A stretch of DNA of 64,000 nt from Pseudomonas sp. KBW05 (GTDB taxonomy: Bacteria > Pseudomonadota > Gammaproteobacteria > Pseudomonadales > Pseudomonadaceae), in NCBI RefSeq assembly GCF_003852405.1, contig NZ_QAJM01000024.1:1-64000 (forward strand), written 5' to 3'. Positions 1-8,625 of the stretch are shown here, one piece after another. Positions within the stretch are counted from its first letter, which is position 1. The number at the start of each line of letters is the position of its first letter. Below the pieces are notes generated by a model. That model was not told the DNA's origin and did no database searches. It worked only from the letters and a program-made list of their open reading frames with translations. Position numbers and translations under genes: made by a program.

Positions 1-21
1 AGTCAAAGATGTTCTAACTGA

Positions 22-55
22 CCCACCGCTTTCGCGAGCAAGCCCGCTCCCACAG
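22..55. repeat. REP palindrome half (right arm)
   Basis: This is the right-hand half of the REP core seen many times in the window (CCGC, then TTCGCGAGCAAGCCCGCTCC). The matching left arm is expected before position 1. It sits just beyond the 3' end of the leftmost gene. Confidence 0.7.
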
Positions 56-71
56 TTTTGATCCAGTTGTG

Positions 72-686
72 TCAGTAGCCCACGGTGAAACGCTGGCGCG
101 AGTGCTTCGGCGATTCCACTTCATCGATCAACGCAATCGCATAGTCCGCAAAGCTGATCCAGCTGCGACCTTCACTGCTCACCAGCAAATCATCCTGGCC
201 CACGCGGAATTTACCCGTGCGCTCGGTCTCCACAAACTCCGCCGACGGCGACAGGAAGGTCCAATCCAGTTCCTGCTCCTGACGCAGTGCCGCGAGGAAA
301 TCAGCGCCCGCACTGGCTTCAGTCTTGTACTCCGCTGGGAAACCCGGGCTGTCAATCACACGGCTGCCATCCGGCAGCAACAGCGAGCCCGCACCGCCCA
401 CCACCAGCAGGCGTTTCACACCGGCCTTTTTCACCGGGCCGATCACGGCACTGGCGGGCAGGGTGGCGAAGTGTGCGGCACTGATTACCACATCGTTGCC
501 ACTGACGGCGTGTTGCAGGGCCTCGGCGTCCAGCGCGTCGACCTGTTTGACGGTGACGCCCGGGCGTGGGGCGAGCTTGTCGGTATTGCGCGCAATGGCG
601 GTGACGGTATGACCACGACGCAGCGCTTCTTCCAGCAGTTGGCTACCGGCACGGCCGGTGGCACCAATGATTGCAATCTTGCTCAT
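72..686 (-). CDS. NAD(P)-binding Rossmann-fold oxidoreductase
   Basis: This 204-residue protein opens with MSKIAIIGATGRAGSQLLEE, the GxxGxxG dinucleotide-binding loop of atypical short-chain dehydrogenases (NAD(P)H-binding, NmrA/YwnB-like). A second core strand, VKRLLVVGGAGSLLL, lies near residue 90. No Tyr-x-x-x-Lys catalytic pair typical of classical SDRs stands out, so the substrate is unknown. It is the last gene of a minus-strand pair with the MBL-fold gene 34 bp upstream and may share its transcript. Its size and motifs fit flavin-reductase-like or quinone-oxidoreductase-like stress proteins, but this is family-level only. Confidence 0.8.
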   Translation of the reverse strand: MSKIAIIGATGRAGSQLLEEALRRGHTVTAIARNTDKLAPRPGVTVKQVDALDAEALQHAVSGNDVVISAAHFATLPASAVIGPVKKAGVKRLLVVGGAGSLLLPDGSRVIDSPGFPAEYKTEASAGADFLAALRQEQELDWTFLSPSAEFVETERTGKFRVGQDDLLVSSEGRSWISFADYAIALIDEVESPKHSRQRFTVGY

Positions 687-720
687 GACGTTCTCCAGTT
701 CGATAGGGTTTTGAAACCAT

Positions 721-1587
721 TCACCACTTCATTTCGCCCTTGGCGACTTTGGCGCTGAGTTCCAGCGAGCTTTCGTCGGCGAGGGTCGGGTAACGCTTTT
801 TCATGGCCGCGATCAGGGCCGCAGAATCCTTGGCCTTGGCGGTCTCGATGTCGAAGGCCTTGATGTAGTCGGCAGTAAAGGTCACTGATTGCAGCGTCGG
901 TGTGCCGAGGTAGTGACCCGGGATCACCGTCTGCGGTTTCAGCTGTTGGATGCGCTGCAGTGTCGCCAGCCAGTCTTTATGGGACTGCGGGCTCTGGGTG
1001 TCGGCCATCCACAGGTGGATGTTCTCGGCGACGACCACGCCACCGACCACGGCCTTGATCGACGGAATCCACACAAAGCTGCGGTCCGGCTGCGCGCCGT
1101 CGAGGCCGATGACCTCCAGTTGCTGGCCTTCCAGGGTCAGGCTGTGGCCTGGCAGCACGTCCGGCACGATGGTTTTAGCCGGCTTGTCGGCGCCCATTTT
1201 CGGGCCCCAGAATTCCAGTTTTCCGGCGACGGTGGCCTTGATGTGATCGACCACCGGTTGTGGCGCCAGCACCTTGGCGTCGGGGAACGCGGCGGTGAGG
1301 GTGTCGAGGCCGAAGTAGTAATCCGGGTCACCGTGGCTGATGTAGATGGTGGTCAGGTGCTTGCCGCTGGCGCGGATCTTTTGCACCAGCTGTTCGGCCT
1401 GGGCCTTGCCGAATTGCGCGTCCACCAGGATCGCGTCTTTTGCGCCGCTGACCAGCACCGAGCTGACCGGGAAGATCGCGGCTTCGCCTGGGTTGTACAC
1501 GTCGAGGGTCAGGTCGGCCGCGGCCGCATGGGCGGCGAAGGCCAGGGCGGCGGTGGCCAGGGTCAAGCGCTTGAGGGTGGACAGCAT
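721..1587 (-). CDS. secreted metallo-beta-lactamase-fold hydrolase, atypical metal motif
   Basis: This 288-residue protein has an N-terminal signal peptide (charged start, hydrophobic LATAALAFAAHAAAA, probable cleavage near residue 23), so it is probably periplasmic. The MBL fold is indicated by ILVDAQF near residue 55, ISHGDPDYYFG at 83-93 and VIPGHY near 220. The canonical HxHxDH zinc motif is replaced by H85-G-D87-P-D89-Y, which leaves one histidine and two aspartates. It is divergent from the LysR gene at 1695 (107 bp apart), which suggests control by that regulator. The substrate is unknown; detoxification of an ester or lactone would be a guess. Confidence 0.8.
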   Translation of the reverse strand: MLSTLKRLTLATAALAFAAHAAAADLTLDVYNPGEAAIFPVSSVLVSGAKDAILVDAQFGKAQAEQLVQKIRASGKHLTTIYISHGDPDYYFGLDTLTAAFPDAKVLAPQPVVDHIKATVAGKLEFWGPKMGADKPAKTIVPDVLPGHSLTLEGQQLEVIGLDGAQPDRSFVWIPSIKAVVGGVVVAENIHLWMADTQSPQSHKDWLATLQRIQQLKPQTVIPGHYLGTPTLQSVTFTADYIKAFDIETAKAKDSAALIAAMKKRYPTLADESSLELSAKVAKGEMKW

Positions 1588-1694
1588 CGGGCAGCTCCAG
1601 CAGTCGATTCAAAGGATGCACAGAGCTTAGTTGCACCAAACGCAACTAAAAATGCGATGCTGGAACATAGTTTGTTTCTAAAATCGGGCAGATC

Positions 1695-2600
1695 ATGGAT
1701 CGTCTTCAAGCAATGCGCGTGTTTGTCACCGTGGTGGACCTGGGCAGCCAGTCCGCCGCCGCCGATCATCTGGACCTGTCGCGCCCGGTGGTCTCGCGCT
1801 ACCTGGCGGAGCTGGAAGACTGGGTCGGCGCACGCCTGCTGCACCGCACCACGCGCAAGCTCAGCCTGACCGCCGCTGGCAGCGAAACCCTGCCGCGTTG
1901 CCGGCAACTGCTGGAGCTGAGTTGCGACATGCAGGCCGCCGTCAGCGAACCCGATGACGCGCCCCGTGGCCTGTTGCGCCTGAGCGTGAGCACCTCGTTC
2001 GGCCAAGCGCAGTTGGCCGATGCAATCGCCGAGTACGTGCAGCGCTACCCGCTGGTGACGGTGGACATGCAAATGCTCGACCGCACGGTGAACCTGGTGG
2101 ATGAACGGATCGACCTGGCTATTCGCACCAGTACGGACCTGGACCCCAACCTGATCGCCCGGCGTTTGACCGTCTGTCGCTCCGTGGTGTGCGCCAGCCC
2201 CGCGTACCTGCTGGCGCATCCGGCGCCACAGAAAGTCGAAGACCTCGCGCGGCACAACTGCCTCACCCATTCCTACTTCGGCAAAAGCCTGTGGCATTTC
2301 GAAGAGGGCGGTGAGCACGTGTCGGTGCCGGTGCACGGCAATATCACCGCCAACGAGGCCAGCACCCTGTTGCGCGTGACGCTGGCCGGGGCCGGTGTGG
2401 GCATGCTGCCCAGCTATCAGGCGGGCGATCACATCCGCCGTGGCGAACTGGTGCGCCTGCTGCCCGAGGCCGAGCCCCGGCAGATGAACATCTACGCGGT
2501 GTATGCCTCGCGCAAGCACATGCCGTCGGCGTTGCGCAGCTTGTTGGATTTTCTGGTGGTGAGGTTTCCGCAGGAGCCGGCATGGGACGTCGGTTTGTAG
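1695..2600 (+). CDS. LysR-family transcriptional regulator
   Basis: This 301-residue LysR-type regulator starts MDRLQAMRVFVTVVDLGSQS. Its winged helix-turn-helix (residues 1-60) carries a SAAADHLDLSRPVVSRYLAELE recognition segment, here broken from the consensus only in detail. It is followed by an effector-binding domain with the AIRTSTDLDPNLIARRL strand typical of the CrgA/DsdC-like subgroup. It is transcribed away from the MBL-fold and oxidoreductase genes, so the 107-bp gap probably contains its operator and both promoters. Regulators in this position commonly activate the divergent genes. The effector is unknown. Confidence 0.88.
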   Translation: MDRLQAMRVFVTVVDLGSQSAAADHLDLSRPVVSRYLAELEDWVGARLLHRTTRKLSLTAAGSETLPRCRQLLELSCDMQAAVSEPDDAPRGLLRLSVSTSFGQAQLADAIAEYVQRYPLVTVDMQMLDRTVNLVDERIDLAIRTSTDLDPNLIARRLTVCRSVVCASPAYLLAHPAPQKVEDLARHNCLTHSYFGKSLWHFEEGGEHVSVPVHGNITANEASTLLRVTLAGAGVGMLPSYQAGDHIRRGELVRLLPEAEPRQMNIYAVYASRKHMPSALRSLLDFLVVRFPQEPAWDVGL

Positions 2601-2700
2601 GCCGATATAAACCGTTTGAATGTCGCCCAATAATGGCAACTCGCCCTGGCTGGCCTATGCTTTAAACAGCACCTTGTAGTCCCGCTCAGAGGTCTGTGCC

Positions 2701-2877
2701 ATGAGCATCAAAACCAGAAAGTACCTGATGATTTTCTCCCTCTGCGCGGTTGCCAGCGCGCTGTACGGCACTGCCGCCTACCGCGTCGAGCAAACCCGCA
2801 TGCAGCCGAGTTTTGCGATCAGCTGTCATCAGGACCAATGTGTTCCGCATACCGGCAGTTTCAGCGCGTTGCGCTAA
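2701..2877 (+). CDS. small membrane-anchored or exported protein, 58 aa
   Basis: This short ORF starts at ATG 2701 and encodes 58 residues. Residues 1-6 are basic (MSIKTRK), residues 8-26 are hydrophobic (YLMIFSLCAVASALYGTAA), and a short polar tail contains two cysteines in the pattern SCHQDQCVPH. This looks like a signal anchor or exported peptide with a possible disulfide. It is separate from the LysR gene 100 bp upstream. I do not recognise a family. The signal-like N-terminus and good codon use argue it is real, with moderate confidence. Confidence 0.5.
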   Translation: MSIKTRKYLMIFSLCAVASALYGTAAYRVEQTRMQPSFAISCHQDQCVPHTGSFSALR

Positions 2878-2900
2878 GTCCGGCCTGCTGGAAATTTAAT

Positions 2901-3015
2901 GTGGGAGCGGGCTTGTGTGGGAGCGGGCTTGCTCGCGAATACGGTGTGTCAGCCACCCAATGAGTTGACTGAACCACCGCATTCGCGAGCAAGCCCGCTC
3001 CCACACAAGCCCACA
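2901..3015. repeat. REPIN (paired inverted REP), tandem left unit
   Basis: The left arm (2901-2940) holds two tandem GTGGGAGCGGGCTTG units ending GCTCGCGAAT. The right arm (2980-3013) begins ATTCGCGAGCAAGCCCGCTC and ends CACACAAGCCCACAT, as if the outer unit lost a few bases. The spacer is about 40 bp. It lies between the convergent small ORF and pobR genes. Confidence 0.85.
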
Positions 3016-3038
3016 TCCACATAAAACCGTTTCCACCG

Positions 3039-3917
3039 TTAGCTCGGTGTTGTCTCAGCCTTGAGCTGCTCACGAAACGCCTTCGGCGAAAACCCCACCC
3101 GTCGGCGAAACAACCGCGAGAAGTTGGTCGGGTCCGAGAACCCCAGCACCTCCGACATCTCATTGATGCTCATGCTGGTGTAAGTCAGCAGGCGCTTGGC
3201 TTCCAGCAACTGGCGGTCATGCATGATCTGCAACGCCGGTTGCCCACCCAACTCCCGACACGTGCCGTTCAGGTGTGAGACCGAGATCCCCAGCTTGTGG
3301 GCCAGGTCCTCGATCTTCGGATGCTCGCGGTAGTGCTGCTCCACCAGTTGGGTAAACCGCCGGAAATACTCGCGCCCGCGCGGCGCCCGTGGGTGACGGC
3401 GCTGGATCGCCTGGCGGCTGATCCACACCAGCAGCACGCTGACCAGGGCGTGCATCATCATGTCCCGTGCCGGTTGTTCATCGGCGTATTCGTCCTGCAG
3501 GCGGGCGAACTGGTGGTTCAGGTAATCGCTGTCCTTGCCTGCCGGATAATTCCCCAAGGCTTGCAGTCCGTCTACGGTACCTCCCAGTTGCGCCTGCAAG
3601 TGGCTGACCAGTGGCGCCGCCAGTGTCACCACATAGCCTTCGACGTCTTCGGCAAACCGAAACCCATGTACACACAGCGGCGGCAGCACTTGCAGCGTCG
3701 CTTCGTTGATCGTGGTGCGCTGGCCTTCGATTTCCAGGTGGGCCTGGCCTTTGTGCACGTACAACAATTGGCACAGATCCGCGTGCCGGTGGGGCTGGAT
3801 TTCCCACTGGTATTCCCGACTGCGCCGGGAAATGGTTTCGCAGTGCAACAAATCGGGGGTCGGCCATTGCTGGTCCTCCCCGTAAAGCTTGAAGACCGGA
3901 ATCGCGGTTTTGGTCAT
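3039..3917 (-). CDS. pobR: AraC-family activator of 4-hydroxybenzoate catabolism (PobR type)
   Basis: This 292-residue AraC/XylS-family regulator has an N-terminal cupin-like sensor domain (WEIQPHRHADLCQLLYV near residues 38-55, LPPLCVHGF near 78) and a C-terminal pair of helix-turn-helices (IEDLAHKLGISVSHLNGTCR, then GFSDPTNFSRLFRRRVGFSP at the end). It is divergent from pobA with 180 bp between the start codons, the usual arrangement for PobR, which activates pobA in response to 4-hydroxybenzoate. The function comes from position and family. The effector has not been read from the sequence. Confidence 0.85.
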   Translation of the reverse strand: MTKTAIPVFKLYGEDQQWPTPDLLHCETISRRSREYQWEIQPHRHADLCQLLYVHKGQAHLEIEGQRTTINEATLQVLPPLCVHGFRFAEDVEGYVVTLAAPLVSHLQAQLGGTVDGLQALGNYPAGKDSDYLNHQFARLQDEYADEQPARDMMMHALVSVLLVWISRQAIQRRHPRAPRGREYFRRFTQLVEQHYREHPKIEDLAHKLGISVSHLNGTCRELGGQPALQIMHDRQLLEAKRLLTYTSMSINEMSEVLGFSDPTNFSRLFRRRVGFSPKAFREQLKAETTPS

Positions 3918-4022
3918 GGTTTCAATCCGATACCCAGGAGAGTGGTGCGGTAATCGCCCCGATTGGCAAAAAGCGCAGGCTTTGGCTCAGTTTTCACCTT
4001 CTTATACCGGCGACTCAAGTGA

Positions 4023-5291
<1,269 letters not shown>

Positions 5292-5328
5292 CAGACATAA
5301 CGAAGATTCAACTGTAGGAACATGGCCC

Positions 5329-5355
5329 CTGTGGGAGCTGGCTCCCACAGTTTTT
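5329..5355 (+). terminator. REP-like intrinsic terminator after pobA
   Basis: A perfect 10-bp stem CTGTGGGAGC / GCTCCCACAG with a 2-base loop is followed directly by TTTTT. It ends the pobA transcript 38 bp after the stop. The stem sequence is a minimal REP core, so a repeat seems to serve as the terminator. Confidence 0.75.
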
Positions 5356-5374
5356 GACTGCACTCCAATCTTGC

Positions 5375-6214
5375 TTAAGGGCTGTAATACCCAACCGCCA
5401 CCATGTAATGCCCACTCTTGCGCAAATACGCATGCTTGTTCTCAACCTTGCCAGTCACCGGATTCTTCCAGCGGTACTTGTATTCCCCCTGGTCCTGCTC
5501 GCTCATCAGCTTGAGGATCGGTTCGCCCACCGGCTTCCCGTCGGGGTCCTTGATCTTGCTGAAATCGGTGTTGATCAGCCGCAGGTTGGTGCCATGGGCC
5601 ACGTAGCGCTTGGTGTTGAGATCGACCACAAACACATACAGGTCATCCTGCAGGAAACCACCCTGCAATGAATTGATCGCCTTGAGTGTGCCGGCCTCGT
5701 CCTTGACCAGTGCGTCTACCGCCTTGTTGCGCAGCGCACGCGCCTGTTCCGGGGTGGCCCGGGGCAGGTAGTAACCCACCGCGAGGATGCGTTCGCCGAC
5801 ACGCTGGTAGAACACATGCTTGTGCTCGACCTTGCCGTCGTTCCAGTTCTGCCAACGGTAGTCGGCCTGCTGGATGCCTTGGCCTTCCGGCACCTTGAGT
5901 GCGTCCTTGAACGACTGGCGCAGATCCGGCCCGAGCACTTCGCTCACGTCGCGACCGATCAAGGCGGAAGAGGGCCCGCCGCTGGCCAGCAGCACGCCCT
6001 GGGTATCGACCACGAACACGTAGCGGTCCTGGTCGATGAATTCGCCCTGGCGACTGAAGGCGGCGAAGGCCTTGTCGCCTTGGGTCTGGTAATACGCCAA
6101 GGCTTTTTCCAGCAAAGCCTTGGCGGCTTGCGCGTCCGCTTCCTCAACGGTTGCGGCGTGTACCTGGCTGCAACACAACAGCAGCAGCCAGATGATGCGC
6201 AGCATTGCCTTCAT
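5375..6214 (-). CDS. periplasmic protein with two tandem Cache sensor domains
   Basis: This 279-residue exported protein has a signal peptide (MKAMLRIIWLLLLCCSQVHA, residues 1-20). The mature part is an obvious internal duplication. YVFVVDTQGVLLASG near residue 61 and WQNWNDGKVEHKHVFY with ILAVGYYLP near 140 recur as YVFVVDLNTKRYVAHG and WKNPVTGKVENKHAYL with MVAVGYYSP at the C-terminus. These are single-Cache units of the kind that bind small ligands in chemoreceptors, but here no transmembrane or signalling domain follows. It may be a free periplasmic ligand-binding protein. It lies downstream of cynS on the same strand (54-bp gap), but no functional link is evident. Confidence 0.75.
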   Translation of the reverse strand: MKAMLRIIWLLLLCCSQVHAATVEEADAQAAKALLEKALAYYQTQGDKAFAAFSRQGEFIDQDRYVFVVDTQGVLLASGGPSSALIGRDVSEVLGPDLRQSFKDALKVPEGQGIQQADYRWQNWNDGKVEHKHVFYQRVGERILAVGYYLPRATPEQARALRNKAVDALVKDEAGTLKAINSLQGGFLQDDLYVFVVDLNTKRYVAHGTNLRLINTDFSKIKDPDGKPVGEPILKLMSEQDQGEYKYRWKNPVTGKVENKHAYLRKSGHYMVAVGYYSP

Positions 6215-6268
6215 GGTCCGTCCCTCGTTCTTGTTGGTGTGCCAAGAGCGTAGACGGTCGTTGCCGAT

Positions 6269-6739
6269 TCAGAAGGGTTTGGTGGGCAGGTACTTGCCAT
6301 CCAGGGTGATCACCGCGCGGGAGCCACCGTCCGGATCTTCGACTTTCTTGATGTCCAGCTTGAAGTTGATGGCGCTGATGATGCCGTCGCCAAATTGCTC
6401 ATGCACCAGGGCTTTGAGGGTGGAACCGTAGACCTGCAGCATTTCGTAGAAACGGTACATCGTCGGGTCGGTCGGCACGCCACCGGGAAAGCTGCCGCGC
6501 AGGGGCACGCTTTGCAGCAGGCGGCTGGCGTCCTGGTCCAGGCCGAGCTTGTCGCAGACCACGTCGGCGGCGTCCTTGGGCAACGGATGCTGGCCGAGCA
6601 GGGCGGCGGTGACAAACGCCAGGCTCAAGCCGGTGCCGTCGGTGAGGTCCTGCCAGGACAGGTTCTTGCGCGCCTTCAGGTCGATAACGGTATCGGCCAG
6701 GGCCAGGCGTGGGGTTTGCGCGAATTGAGCTTGCAACAT
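6269..6739 (-). CDS. cynS: cyanate hydratase (cyanase)
   Basis: This 156-residue cyanase converts cyanate and bicarbonate to ammonia and CO2. The catalytic triad known from E. coli CynS falls at exactly the same numbers here: Arg96 and Glu99 in MYRFYEM, and Ser122 in IISAINF. The start at 6739 ([10 protein letters not shown]) gives the usual length; the longer frame upstream is not conserved. It lies 31 bp after cynT, so the two are one operon. The carbonic anhydrase partner keeps bicarbonate available. Confidence 0.96.
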   Translation of the reverse strand: MLQAQFAQTPRLALADTVIDLKARKNLSWQDLTDGTGLSLAFVTAALLGQHPLPKDAADVVCDKLGLDQDASRLLQSVPLRGSFPGGVPTDPTMYRFYEMLQVYGSTLKALVHEQFGDGIISAINFKLDIKKVEDPDGGSRAVITLDGKYLPTKPF

Positions 6740-6770
6740 GGTGATGTCCTCTGGGTTTGGAAAGGGGGTG

Positions 6771-7403
6771 TCAGGCGTGAACCTGGGGTTGATCCAGCAG
6801 CGAAACGAAGCGCCCGCTGCGGTGGTCCAGGGCGTCGATGGCGCCGGTTTCGATGTCATAGACCCAGCCGTGCAGGGTCAGCCGGCCTTGTTCAAGCGCC
6901 AGGGCGACCGAGGGATGGGTCTTGAGGTTGGCCAGTTGCGCCACCACGTTTTCGCGCACCAATGAGTTCAGGCGTGCGGCGTCCGAGGCATGGTCACGGG
7001 CGGCGTTGATCACCTTGGCCGATTCGGCATGGCGCAGCCAATTGGCCACAGCCGGCAGGTGATCCAGGCACTTGCAGGTGGAGATGGCGGTCATCGCGCC
7101 GCAGTCGGAATGGCCGCAGATCACTATGTCACTGACCCCCAGCACCGCCACCGCGTATTCGACAGTGGCCGACACGCCGCCAGGCTCCGGGCCGTAGGAC
7201 GGCACAATGTTGCCGGCGTTGCGGATTACAAACAGGTCGCCAGGTTCCTGTTGGGTCAGCAGCTCCGGGACTACACGGCTGTCGGAGCAGGACACAAACA
7301 AGGTGCCGGGGTTTTGGGTGGTCGCCAGGTGTTTGAATAGGTCGCTGCGTTGGGCAAAGGCTTCGCTCTGGAATTTGCGGAAGCCGTCGATGAGGTGCTG
7401 CAT
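6771..7403 (-). CDS. cynT: beta-class carbonic anhydrase of the cyanate operon
   Basis: This 210-residue beta-carbonic anhydrase has zinc ligands Cys39 (FVSCSDSR), His98 and Cys101 (CGHSDCG) and the Asp41/Arg43 dyad, the same numbering as E. coli CynT. In cyanate metabolism it recycles CO2 to bicarbonate, the cosubstrate of CynS. The start at 7403 ([12 protein letters not shown]) matches the family and has an AAGGAGAACC ribosome-binding site just upstream. It is the first gene of cynT-cynS, divergent from cynR across 112 bp. Confidence 0.95.
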   Translation of the reverse strand: MQHLIDGFRKFQSEAFAQRSDLFKHLATTQNPGTLFVSCSDSRVVPELLTQQEPGDLFVIRNAGNIVPSYGPEPGGVSATVEYAVAVLGVSDIVICGHSDCGAMTAISTCKCLDHLPAVANWLRHAESAKVINAARDHASDAARLNSLVRENVVAQLANLKTHPSVALALEQGRLTLHGWVYDIETGAIDALDHRSGRFVSLLDQPQVHA

Positions 7404-7469
7404 GGTGGTTCTCCTTGCGTCGCTGATGGGGCAAGGATGGAAGTTTTCAGCTATAGCGTCCAAGACCGG

Positions 7470-7489
7470 CTTATTATGGTTTCAATAAG
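7470..7489. promoter_or_regulatory. candidate CynR (LysR-type) operator
   Basis: This is an inverted repeat, CTTATT-(8 bp)-AATAAG, in the cynT/cynR intergenic region. It contains the T-N11-A spacing favoured by LysR regulators and is flanked by two CTATAG hexamers (7451-7456 and 7496-7501). Its position suits repression of cynR and cyanate-dependent activation of cynTS. Confidence 0.5.
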
Positions 7490-7515
7490 TCATGCCTATA
7501 GTTGGAGTGCTGCTG

Positions 7516-8379
7516 ATGTTGCTGCGCCATATCCGTTACCTGCTGGCCGTTGCCGAGCATCGCAACTTCACCCGGGCTGCCGAGGCGCTGCACGTGTCGC
7601 AGCCGACCTTGTCGCAACAGATCAAGCAGCTCGAAGAAACCCTCGGCGCGCCGCTGCTGGACCGCTCCGGGCGCAGCGTCAGCCTGACCGACGCGGGGCA
7701 GGCCTATGTGCGTTTTGCGCGCCTGGCCTTGCAGGACTTGCAGGCCGGCACCCGCGCCATGCATGACGTGCAAGACCTGAGCCGTGGCAGCCTGCGCCTG
7801 GCGATGACGCCGACGTTTACCGCGTACCTGATCGGCCCGCTGCTGGCGCGTTTCAACGCCTTGTACCCGGGCATCACGGTCAGTGTGGAAGAGTTGACCC
7901 AGGACCGCATGGAAGCCGCACTGACCGAGGACCTGCTGGACATCGGCATCGGCTTTACCGGCGAGCACCTGCCGGATATCGCGTGTGAAGCGCTGTTTGC
8001 GGAAACGCTCAGCGTGGTCGTCAGCGCCAGCCAACCGGCGATGGATGCGCCGTCGTGGCTGGAACAGCCCATGGTGCTGTTGAACCCCGGCTTCGCGACC
8101 CGGCGCTATATCGACGATTATTGCCGCCAGCAGGGGGTGAAACCGCACATCGCCATGGAGGCCAATTCCATCAGCGCGATCATTGAAATCGTGCGCCACA
8201 CCGCGCTGGCCACCATCCTGCCCAGTGCGATTGCCACGGCCCATTCGGGTTTGCGCGCGGTGGCGATCAGCCCGGCGTTGCCGCAGCGTACGGTGGCGCT
8301 GTTGAGTCGCCAGGGCGCCTATCGCAGCGCGGCCTGTACGGCGTTTGTCGAATTGATCAAGGCGAAGCCGAATGTTTAG
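7516..8379 (+). CDS. cynR: LysR-family regulator of the cyanate operon
   Basis: This 287-residue LysR-type regulator starts MLLRHIRYLLAVAEHRNFTR. The helix-turn-helix AAEALHVSQPTLSQQIKQLE (residues 18-37) is a near-consensus LysR recognition segment, and the C-terminal half is a periplasmic-binding-protein-like effector domain. Start 7516 was preferred over the in-frame ATG at 7492 because the family begins close to the first helix. Divergence from cynT identifies it as CynR, which activates cynTS when cyanate is present. Confidence 0.87.
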   Translation: MLLRHIRYLLAVAEHRNFTRAAEALHVSQPTLSQQIKQLEETLGAPLLDRSGRSVSLTDAGQAYVRFARLALQDLQAGTRAMHDVQDLSRGSLRLAMTPTFTAYLIGPLLARFNALYPGITVSVEELTQDRMEAALTEDLLDIGIGFTGEHLPDIACEALFAETLSVVVSASQPAMDAPSWLEQPMVLLNPGFATRRYIDDYCRQQGVKPHIAMEANSISAIIEIVRHTALATILPSAIATAHSGLRAVAISPALPQRTVALLSRQGAYRSAACTAFVELIKAKPNV

Positions 8380-8625
8380 CCAAGCTGCAACCAAACTCCG
8401 TCAACCCTGAATTTATCCAACTATCCGGGCGTGTGACGCTGCCGGGCATCGACCTTACTGTGATCCCCCATGGACGGTTCCCCCGACACGCTTCCCGAGC
8501 TGGCTTTCTGGGCACTGTTCCACTGCCGGCACGCGCGCCCACCAGACGCCGTTCTCCTACGTTGATCCGCCCCCCGTAGGGCGTGCACTTGCGCGCCTGT
8601 CTGACGCACACGTATGAGAATTCCC

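Noticed and set aside
1563-2639. Long minus-strand open frame of 358 codons opposite the LysR gene
   Set aside because: It is the antisense shadow of the LysR gene: His/Gln/Arg-rich composition, no recognisable domain, and overlap with a well-supported gene.
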